NCBI GenBank assembly: GCA_026984595.1
Contig: JALSRW010000363.1
Location: 1-10,830 of the forward strand
Direction of reading: 5' to 3'
Source of the DNA: Alphaproteobacteria bacterium
Lineage (GTDB): Bacteria; Pseudomonadota; Alphaproteobacteria; Geminicoccales; Geminicoccaceae
Length of the DNA: 10,830 nt
The position numbers and the translations under genes were made by a program. The notes under the pieces were generated by a model, which worked only from the letters and a program-made list of their open reading frames with translations, ran no database searches and was not told the DNA's origin. Positions 6,338 to 10,830 of the stretch are shown one piece after another (the first letter of the stretch is position 1; each line of letters starts with the position of its first letter).

Positions 6338-7870
6338 TCAGGCCTTCTCCTGCCGACGATAGAGGCCGGCGAAGCGCTCCCGCAGATCCCGTTTCTGCAC
6401 CTTGCCCATGCTGTTGCGCGGCAGCTCTTCCACGAACAGCACGCGCTTGGGCACCTTGAAGCCGGCCAATGCCCGGCGCACCGCGGCGAGGATCGCCTCC
6501 TCGGAGTGCTCGACGCCGGGCTCGGGCACCACCACCGCCGTCACCGCCTCGCCGAAATCGGGATGGGGCAGGCCGATCACCGCGCTTTCCCGGACCCCCG
6601 GCAGGGCGTCGAGGACATCCTCCACCTCCTTGGGATAGACGTTGAGACCGCCGGTGATGATCAGATCCTTGGCCCGACCGACCAGCGTCAGATAGCCGTC
6701 CCTACCGAGCATGCCCATGTCGCCCGTTCGGAACCAGCCATCCGCGGTGAACTCCTCCCTGTTCTTTTCCGGCAGCCGCCAGTAGCCCCGAAAGACGTTG
6801 GGGCCGCGCACCTGGACATGACCGACCTCACCCGGGCCGAGGATCCGGTCGGCATCGTCGACGATGCGCACCTCGGAGCCCGGGAAGGGCAGCCCCACCG
6901 AGCCCGGTCGGCGTTCGCCGCGAAGCGGGTTGGTGGTGTGCATGAGGATCTCGCTCATGCCGTAACGTTCCAGAATCTCCTGGCCGGTGCGTGCCTTGAA
7001 GGCCTTCCAGGCCTCGGCGGGAAGCGGTGCCGATCCGGAGACGAAGAGACGGATGTTGCGGCAGGTCTCGGGGCCGAAGGCGGGATCCTCCAGGAGCCGC
7101 ACATAGAATGTCGGCACCCCCATCATCACCGTCGCCCGCGGCAGCAGCGCGAGCACCTTGGCGCGGTCGAACCTGGCCAGCCAGAGCATGGAAGCGCCGG
7201 AAAGCAGGACGCAGTGGCAGGCCACGAACAGCCCGTGGGCATGGTAGATGGGCAGGGCGTGGAGCAGCACGTCCTCGGCGGTGAAGCCCCAGCTTTCCAC
7301 CAGCACCCGGGCGTTGCTCGCGAGATTGCCGTGGCTGAGCGGTGCGCCCTTGGGCCGGCCGGTGGTGCCGGAGGTGTAGAGCATGGCCGCGTAGTCCTGG
7401 GCGGCGAGAGCAACCGGCGGAAAATCTTCGGGCAGATCGCGGGACCGCTCCGTGAGGCTGCCGCTCCCCGCGGCATCGAGGGTCAGCAGATGCGCCACCC
7501 CGGCGCCGGCGGCCACCGCCGAGAGCTCGCCGACGCGGGTCGGATCGCAGACGAACAGCGTCGGCTCGGCATCCCGCAGCATGTATGCCACCTCGCCCGA
7601 GCGGTAGGCCGGGTTCATCGGCAGGAACACGAAACCGGCACGCAGACAGGCGAGATACAGGGCCAGCGCCTCGGGCGACTTGGCGACCTGCACCGCCACC
7701 CGGTCGCCCTTGCGAAGACCGAGCTCGTCCAAAAGCCGGGCAAAGCGCGCGCTCATCCGGTCGAGCTCGGCATAGGTGAGCGCGGCACCCCGATCGACAT
7801 CCTCGAGGACGGTCTTGTCGGCAAACCGCTCGATGGTTTGCGCGATCAATGCGAAGAAGGACTCCTGCAT
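6338..7870 (-). CDS. matB: Malonyl-CoA synthetase-like AMP-dependent acyl-CoA ligase
   Basis: An ANL-superfamily enzyme (510 residues) that adenylates a carboxylate and transfers it to CoA. Core motifs in order: the P-loop Y-T-S-G-T-T-G-R-P-K-G (165-175), E-R-Y-G-M-S-E (301-307), R-T-G-D-M-G (381-386), hinge region K-D-L-I-I-T-G-G-L-N-V-Y-P-K-E-V-E (from 401), and P-R-N-S-M-G-K (484-490) with catalytic Lys490. The segments H-A-L-P-I-Y-H-A-H-G-L-F-V and G-V-P-T-F-Y-V-R-L-L, and the ending G-K-V-Q-K, closely resemble Rhodopseudomonas MatB as I remember it. Malonate or methylmalonate is therefore the best substrate guess; other acids cannot be excluded. ATG 7870 has AAGGGGAG three bases upstream and is preferred over GTG 7900. 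No malonyl-CoA decarboxylase or transporter is adjacent. The gamma-CA-like gene follows 5 bp later. Confidence 0.88.
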   Translation of the reverse strand: MQESFFALIAQTIERFADKTVLEDVDRGAALTYAELDRMSARFARLLDELGLRKGDRVAVQVAKSPEALALYLACLRAGFVFLPMNPAYRSGEVAYMLRDAEPTLFVCDPTRVGELSAVAAGAGVAHLLTLDAAGSGSLTERSRDLPEDFPPVALAAQDYAAMLYTSGTTGRPKGAPLSHGNLASNARVLVESWGFTAEDVLLHALPIYHAHGLFVACHCVLLSGASMLWLARFDRAKVLALLPRATVMMGVPTFYVRLLEDPAFGPETCRNIRLFVSGSAPLPAEAWKAFKARTGQEILERYGMSEILMHTTNPLRGERRPGSVGLPFPGSEVRIVDDADRILGPGEVGHVQVRGPNVFRGYWRLPEKNREEFTADGWFRTGDMGMLGRDGYLTLVGRAKDLIITGGLNVYPKEVEDVLDALPGVRESAVIGLPHPDFGEAVTAVVVPEPGVEHSEEAILAAVRRALAGFKVPKRVLFVEELPRNSMGKVQKRDLRERFAGLYRRQEKA

Positions 7871-7873
7871 GCT

Positions 7874-7881
7874 CTCCCCTT
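7874..7881 (-). promoter_or_regulatory. Ribosome binding site of matB
   Basis: AAGGGGAG on the minus strand, three bases before ATG 7870. It decides this start over the upstream in-frame GTG at 7900, which has no comparable site. Confidence 0.7.
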
Positions 7882-7906
7882 GCGGCCTGCCGTCAATCAC
7901 GCCAGA

Positions 7907-7934
7907 AACCTAGCAGCCGCGCCGCAGTTGTCCA
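7907..7934 (-). promoter_or_regulatory. Weak candidate promoter of matB in the divergent intergenic region
   Basis: The 93-bp gap between divergent matB and the acyl-CoA dehydrogenase gene must hold promoters for both directions. On the minus strand, TGGACA (7934-7929; 5/6 of -35 consensus) is followed after 16 bases by TAGGTT (7912-7907; only 3/6). Transcription would start near 7900, about 30 bases before ATG 7870. I see no convincing plus-strand promoter in this gap. Confidence 0.25.
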
Positions 7935-7963
7935 TCGCGCCACGGCCGAGGGAGCCGCCCCGC

Positions 7964-9148
7964 ATGCCCCCCACCGACGAGGAGATCGCCGTCCCTCTGG
8001 GTCTCGACTGGCCGGAGCTGCGCGAAGCGATCGAACGGCTCTGCGCCGGCTTCGACGGCGCCTACTGGCAGGCCTGCGATCGCGAGGGCCGCTATCCCGA
8101 GGAATTCGTCGGCGCCCTCGCCGAAGCGGGCTATCTCGGCATCCTGATCCCCGAGACCTACGGCGGTGCCGGCCTGCCGCTGCGGGCTGCCAGCGTGGTG
8201 CTGGAAACCATCCACGCCCGGGGCTGCAATGCCGCCGCCTGCCATGCCCAGATGTACATCATGGGCACCCTCCTGCGGCACGGCAGCGAGGCGCAGAAAC
8301 GGCGCTGGCTGCCGGCCATCGCCCGCGGCGAGCTGCGGCTTCAGGCCTTCGGGATCACCGAGCCGCAGAGCGGCAGCGACACGCCGGCGCTGCGCACCCG
8401 GGCCCGCCGCAAGGGGAACGGCTGGGTGGTCGAGGGCCGGAAGATCTGGACCAGCCGCGCGCTGCATTCCGATCTGATGCTGCTGCTGGCACGCACGACA
8501 CCCCTCGAACGCGTCGAACGGCGCAGCGACGGGCTCTCGGTGTTCCTCGTCGATCTCCGCGAGGCGCGCGGCAAATCGGTGGAGATCCGGCCGATCCGCA
8601 CGATGCTCAACCATCACACCACGGAGATCTTCATCGACGGTCTCGAGCTTCCCGGCGATGCCCTGGTCGGCGAGGAAGGCCGAGGGTTCCGGTACATCCT
8701 CGATGGCATGAACGCCGAGCGCATCCTGATCGCCTCGGAATGCATCGGCGATGCCCGCTGGTTCCTGGACCGGGCCTGCGCCTATGCGCGCGAGCGGGTG
8801 GTGTTCGAGCGCCCCATCGGCCAGAACCAGGGCATCCAGTTCCCCCTCGCCCGTGCCTTCGCCGAAACCGAGGCCGCCGAGCTGATGGTCCGAAAGGCCT
8901 GTGCCCTGTTCGATGCCGGCCGGCTCTGCGGGCCCGAAGCCAACATGGCCAAGCTGCTGGCGGCCGACGCCTCCTGGCACGCGGGTGAGGCGGCGATGCA
9001 GACCCATGGCGGCTTCGCCTTCGCCTGCGAATACGACATCGAGCGCAAATGGCGCGAAACCCGCCTCTATCGCATCGCGCCGGTTTCCACCAACCTGGTG
9101 CTGGCCTATCTGGCCCACAAGGTGCTCGGCCTGCCCAAGAGCTACTGA
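7964..9148 (+). CDS. Acyl-CoA dehydrogenase family protein
   Basis: A 394-residue FAD enzyme of the acyl-CoA dehydrogenase fold, oxidising acyl-CoA to 2-enoyl-CoA and passing electrons to ETF. Family landmarks: G-I-L-I-P-E-T-Y-G-G-A-G (59-70), the flavin/substrate strand F-G-I-T-E-P-Q-S-G-S-D-T (129-140), I-W-T-S-R-A (161-166), R-x-x-F-x-R-P-I-G (277-286) and M-Q-T-H-G-G-F-A-F (345-353). The usual catalytic glutamate of medium-chain enzymes (I-Y-E-G-T) is missing; the aligned stretch is R-I-A-P-V-S-T-N. Glu252 in M-N-A-E-R-I sits where isovaleryl- and long-chain acyl-CoA dehydrogenases carry theirs. The natural substrate cannot be named. ATG 7964 has GAGGGAG about ten bases upstream. matB is divergent, and bolA follows 26 bp after the stop. 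Confidence 0.92.
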   Translation: MPPTDEEIAVPLGLDWPELREAIERLCAGFDGAYWQACDREGRYPEEFVGALAEAGYLGILIPETYGGAGLPLRAASVVLETIHARGCNAAACHAQMYIMGTLLRHGSEAQKRRWLPAIARGELRLQAFGITEPQSGSDTPALRTRARRKGNGWVVEGRKIWTSRALHSDLMLLLARTTPLERVERRSDGLSVFLVDLREARGKSVEIRPIRTMLNHHTTEIFIDGLELPGDALVGEEGRGFRYILDGMNAERILIASECIGDARWFLDRACAYARERVVFERPIGQNQGIQFPLARAFAETEAAELMVRKACALFDAGRLCGPEANMAKLLAADASWHAGEAAMQTHGGFAFACEYDIERKWRETRLYRIAPVSTNLVLAYLAHKVLGLPKSY

Positions 9149-9174
9149 GCGCCGCCGCCGACGAAAGAGGAACC

Positions 9175-9519
9175 ATGTCCGAGCAGCCCACGCCCGCCGA
9201 AGGACCGGTGACCCGCGCCCTGCGTAGCTGCCTGGAGCGGGCCTTCGCTCCCGAACGGCTGGAGATCGAGAACCAGTCGGAACGGCATCGCGGCCATGCC
9301 GGATGGGATCCCTCCGGCGAGTCCCATTTCGCGGTGACCATCGTCAGCAGCCTGTTCACCGGCATGCCGCGCCTCGAGCGCCAGCGTCGCGTGCATGCCG
9401 CGCTCGGAACGCTGCTCGAGGGACGGATCCATGCACTCAGCATCCGCGCCCTCGCCCCCTCCGAGACGGAGCGGGATCGGGCCGGCCGCGGAAGACGGGG
9501 TCAGCCGGAGGTTCCGTAG
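9175..9519 (+). CDS. bolA: BolA family protein
   Basis: A 114-residue protein of the BolA family. These are small alpha/beta proteins that partner monothiol glutaredoxins in iron-sulfur and iron homeostasis; E. coli BolA also acts as a morphology/stress regulator. The core S-H-F-A-V-T-I-V-S-S-L-F-T-G (about residues 51-64) and R-x-x-R-V-H-A-A-L (about 70-79), followed by I-H-A-L-S-I-R-A-L, match the family closely. The conserved His in the S-H-F strand and His in I-H-A-L are the residues usually linked to metal or cluster binding. The tail after about residue 100 is charged and low-complexity. ATG 9175 has AAAGAGGA four bases upstream, 26 bp after the acyl-CoA dehydrogenase stop. It is the only gene in the window ending in TAG, and its last 19 bp overlap the converging CBS-domain gene. 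Confidence 0.93.
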   Translation: MSEQPTPAEGPVTRALRSCLERAFAPERLEIENQSERHRGHAGWDPSGESHFAVTIVSSLFTGMPRLERQRRVHAALGTLLEGRIHALSIRALAPSETERDRAGRGRRGQPEVP

Positions 9520-9953
9520 GCCTCGCCCTGGATGAAGCTGGCAGCGTTCTGCAGATCTTCCTCGAGGCTCGCGCGCACCGCCTCGTAGAGATCGCGCAGC
9601 GACACCATGCCCACCACCCGGCCGTCCCGAACCACCGGCAGGTGGCGGAAATGGCCTTCCCGCATGAGCTCCAGCGCCTCGCCGGCGGTATCCTCGGGTC
9701 CGATCGTCCTGGGCTCGTCGGTCATGATCTCGCGAACGCGGACCCGGCTCGCGTCGCGTCCTTCGGCCGTCACCCGATATGTGACGTCGCGTTCGGTGAC
9801 GATTCCCGCGAGCCGTTCACCCTCGGTGACCAGCACCGCCGCCACATACCGCGTGCGCATCAGTTTCGCGGCCTCGGTGACGGTGGCGTCGGGGGGAATG
9901 GTGCAGAGCTCCTGCTTGCCGTCGATCACACCGGGTATGATGCGCCTTTGCAT
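9501..9953 (-). CDS. Two-CBS-domain protein
   Basis: A 150-residue protein made almost wholly of a CBS pair (Bateman module), which in this family binds adenosyl nucleotides and acts as an energy or nucleotide sensor. CBS1 spans about residues 15-70 and ends with G-I-V-T-E-R-D (50-56). CBS2 spans about 78-135, with H-F-R-H-L-P-V-V (101-108) and G-M-V-S-L-R-D (115-121). No effector domain is attached, so it probably works by binding a partner or ligand; the partner is unknown. ATG 9953 has GGAGG at 9964-9960 with six bases spacing and is clearly preferred over the TTG at 10028. Its 3' end overlaps bolA. It lies 126 bp downstream of ppa on the same strand, far enough to have its own promoter. 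Confidence 0.93.
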   Translation of the reverse strand: MQRRIIPGVIDGKQELCTIPPDATVTEAAKLMRTRYVAAVLVTEGERLAGIVTERDVTYRVTAEGRDASRVRVREIMTDEPRTIGPEDTAGEALELMREGHFRHLPVVRDGRVVGMVSLRDLYEAVRASLEEDLQNAASFIQGEAYGTSG

Positions 9954-9959
9954 GATCGG

Positions 9960-9964
9960 CCTCC
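9960..9964 (-). promoter_or_regulatory. Ribosome binding site of the CBS-domain gene
   Basis: GGAGG on the minus strand, six bases before ATG 9953. It excludes the longer TTG-initiated reading at 10028. Confidence 0.75.
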
Positions 9965-9980
9965 ACCGTGCTCGAAGCTG

Positions 9981-10002
9981 TTCTTGGTATCTTCTTGGGA
10001 TC
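9981..10002. repeat. 11-bp tandem direct repeat in the leader of the CBS-domain gene
   Basis: TTCTTGGTATC (9981-9991) is followed directly by TTCTTGGGATC (9992-10002), differing at one base. It is the only A/T-leaning stretch in the area and lies between the candidate -10 and the ribosome site. An 11-bp period places both copies on one face of the helix, as in some repressor sites. It may equally be chance. Confidence 0.4.
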
Positions 10003-10018
10003 GATGTCGTCCGGGGCG

Positions 10019-10027
10019 AACATAGCA
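10019..10027 (-). promoter_or_regulatory. Candidate extended -10 promoter of the CBS-domain gene
   Basis: The minus strand reads TGC TATGTT, an extended -10 pattern (TGn plus 4/6 of TATAAT), with no good -35 upstream. Transcription would start near 10012, leaving a leader of about 59 bases before ATG 9953. The same TATGTT hexamer is the proposed -10 of the FG-GAP gene. Confidence 0.3.
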
Positions 10028-10460
10028 AACCTGCCCGACGCCCCCGTTCCCGTCAAGCGGCAATACCACGGCAAGACTTTCAATCACCCACCGGCTGCCA
10101 GCGCGCCATCGCCTCGCGGATGATCCGGTGGGCGCGTTCGGCGCCCTGCCGGCCCTCGATGCGGATCCATTCGTCGGGCTCCGGATCCTTGTAATGCTCG
10201 AAGAAATGGGCGATCCGGCGCAGTTCGATCTCCGGCAGGTCGTGGTATCTGCGCATGCCGCGGTGGAGGGGAGTGATGCGGTCGAGGGGCACGGCCAGGA
10301 TCCTGGCATCGAGACCCGCCTCGTCCTCCATCTCCCGAACGCCGATCGGTCGGGAGGGGAGAATGGCTCCGGGAATCACCGGCATGCCCCCCGGCACCAT
10401 GACGTCGACCGGGTCGCCGTCTGCGGCCGGGGTGTCGGGAAGGAAGCCGTAATTGCACGG

Positions 10461-10463
10461 CTA
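10461..10463 (-). other. In-frame TAG, codon 52 of ppa
   Basis: The context is T-M-F-[TAG]-P-C-N-Y-G-F. The family has M-F-Y-P-C-N-Y-G, and this tyrosine (Tyr51 in E. coli) lines the active site. Again one C-to-G change from TAC explains it. Confidence 0.85.
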
Positions 10464-10523
10464 GAACATGGTCGTGTAGAGGTAGCGGTCGACGAAGATG
10501 GCGCCGCTCGCCTTGTCGAACTC

Positions 10524-10526
10524 CTA
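10524..10526 (-). other. In-frame TAG, codon 31 of ppa
   Basis: The context is P-I-K-[TAG]-E-F-D-K-A-S-G-A. The family has P-I-K-Y-E-x-D-K here (Tyr30 in E. coli numbering). One C-to-G change from TAC explains it. Confidence 0.85.
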
Positions 10527-10620
10527 CTTGATCGGATCGGAGCGCATCGGCACCTCGATCATCACGTCGATCTCGAAAGGCGGATCGTCTCCGACGGGGA
10601 CTCGGCCGATGTCCATCGCG

Positions 10621-10628
10621 CTCCCTCC
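10621..10628 (-). promoter_or_regulatory. Ribosome binding site of ppa
   Basis: GGAGGGAG on the minus strand, four bases before ATG 10616, within the 23-bp gap after hemF. It is the strongest ribosome site in this part of the window and shows that ppa initiation signals are intact. Confidence 0.7.
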
Positions 10629-10639
10629 GCAACCGGGGT

Positions 10640-10830
10640 TCAGGGCCAGGCCACCAGCGGCGGCAGCGACATCAGTACCGCTTCGGGATTGCCTCCGGTC
10701 ATCAGGCCGAAGCGGGTGCCGCGATCGTAGAGCAGGTTGAACTCCACATAGCGGCCCCGCCGTACGAGCTGATACCTGCGTTCCTCCTCGCTCCAGCCGC
10801 GATCCATCTGCCGCGCCACGAGCTTCGGAT
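10640..10830 (-). CDS. hemF: Oxygen-dependent coproporphyrinogen III oxidase, C-terminal part (5' end outside window)
   Basis: HemF converts coproporphyrinogen III to protoporphyrinogen IX with O2, a late step of haem synthesis. Only the last 62 complete codons are visible. They contain the highly conserved block R-R-G-R-Y-V-E-F-N-L-L-Y-D-R-G-T-R-F-G-L, then T-G-G-N-P-E-A-V-L-M-S-L-P-P. The protein ends in A-W-P followed by TGA. It is shorter at the end than E. coli or human enzymes, which continue about 25-30 residues; I recall alphaproteobacterial HemF proteins stopping at a similar W-P, so I treat the end as natural. No in-frame TAG occurs in this part, and its three tyrosines use TAT or TAC. 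ppa starts 23 bp downstream, so the two are probably co-transcribed. Confidence 0.93.
   Translation of the reverse strand, partial: PKLVARQMDRGWSEEERRYQLVRRGRYVEFNLLYDRGTRFGLMTGGNPEAVLMSLPPLVAWP

Larger units (their letters stand above)
10080..10616 (-). pseudogene. ppa: Soluble inorganic pyrophosphatase gene with two in-frame TAG codons
   Basis: Family I pyrophosphatases split PPi to phosphate in the cytoplasm. Read through its two TAGs, this frame gives 178 codons, like E. coli PPase (176), with no frameshift. It aligns with a constant +1 offset. Active-site residues retained: Glu21, Lys30, Glu32, Arg44, Tyr56, Asp66/68/71 (D-G-D-P-V-D), Asp98, Asp103, Tyr142 and Lys143. The E. coli Lys104 position is Arg105. 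TAG occurs at codons 31 (after P-I-K) and 52 (after M-F), where the family has Tyr30 and the active-site Tyr51. A strong GGAGGGAG lies four bases before ATG 10616, 23 bp after hemF. Without suppression only a 30-residue peptide is made. Restart at ATG 10400 (M-V-P-G-G-M) would lack half the active site. It is a recent pseudogene, a sequence-error product, or a gene read by UAG suppression; I cannot decide which. Confidence 0.85.

Noticed and set aside
3699..6362. Very long plus-strand open frame (887 codons) across the FG-GAP gene and the gamma-CA-like gene
   Set aside because: It is antisense to two recognised genes, runs across their intergenic gap, and its repeated I-V-E-T-V-x-I-D-I-A is the mirror of the calcium-loop codons. 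GC-rich codon bias leaves the opposite strand stop-free.
6506..7963. Upstream in-frame extension of the acyl-CoA dehydrogenase through the whole of matB's opposite strand
   Set aside because: The extension is antisense to matB, and family homology begins after ATG 7964, which has its own ribosome site.
7910..9118. Minus-strand open frame of 402 codons opposite the acyl-CoA dehydrogenase
   Set aside because: It is a GC-driven shadow of a clear gene, with no domain recognised.
10080..10616. General reassignment of TAG to tyrosine in this genome
   Set aside because: No other gene here has an internal TAG, bolA uses TAG as its stop, and ppa and hemF encode other tyrosines with TAC/TAT. A gene-specific or suppressor explanation is kept as a finding instead.
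10084..10632. Minus-strand open frame of 182 codons overlapping ppa, without stops
   Set aside because: It is an out-of-frame reading of ppa, very Arg-rich and without family motifs; the conserved frame is the one carrying the TAGs.
10640..10830. Possible truncated HemF C-terminus
   Set aside because: It lacks the tail of E. coli and human enzymes, but I recall alphaproteobacterial HemF ending in a similar W-P, and the adjacent ppa ribosome site is well placed. A natural end is more likely.

Overview
The window is very GC-rich, with genes packed on both strands. It looks like the chromosome of an alphaproteobacterium. The ArgG, RluA-type, bacterioferritin, HemF and BolA sequences all read like alphaproteobacterial proteins, and the visible HemF ends in the short ...W-P tail I associate with that class. 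This placement rests on recognising the proteins by eye, not on a search. Nothing indicates a phage, insertion sequence, CRISPR array, tRNA or rRNA. No stretch above about 130 bp lacks a gene.

Layout. (1) A + strand cluster runs from the left edge to 3403: the 3' part of argG, an RluA-family pseudouridine synthase, bacterioferritin and RmuC. Overlaps or gaps of 12 bp or less suggest one transcript. (2) Facing it on the - strand (3429-7870) are a malonyl-CoA synthetase (MatB-like) followed 5 bp later by a gamma-carbonic-anhydrase-like hexapeptide protein. Next, after 123 bp holding a plausible sigma-70 promoter, comes a large secreted-type protein with a DUF4114-like domain and seven FG-GAP repeats. 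(3) Divergent from matB, on the + strand, are an acyl-CoA dehydrogenase and a BolA-family protein (7964-9519). (4) On the - strand at the right end are hemF (3' part only), a soluble inorganic pyrophosphatase gene and a two-CBS-domain protein whose 3' end overlaps bolA by 19 bp.

How the genes relate. Most are housekeeping: arginine biosynthesis, RNA modification, iron storage, genome maintenance, haem synthesis and acyl-CoA metabolism. Bacterioferritin, BolA and HemF share an iron/haem theme, but they sit in different transcription units. MatB with the gamma-CA-like protein, and the divergent acyl-CoA dehydrogenase, make a small acyl-CoA island.

Two things deserve most attention. The first is the ppa gene. 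It has an intact start, Shine-Dalgarno sequence, length and almost all active-site residues, but carries two in-frame TAG codons. Both fall exactly where the family has a conserved tyrosine, and each is one C-to-G change from TAC. The second is the seven-bladed FG-GAP/DUF4114 protein. It has no signal peptide, its calcium loops are evenly spaced, and its tail fits type I secretion. The rest looks ordinary, and I do not see a clearly new multi-gene system.
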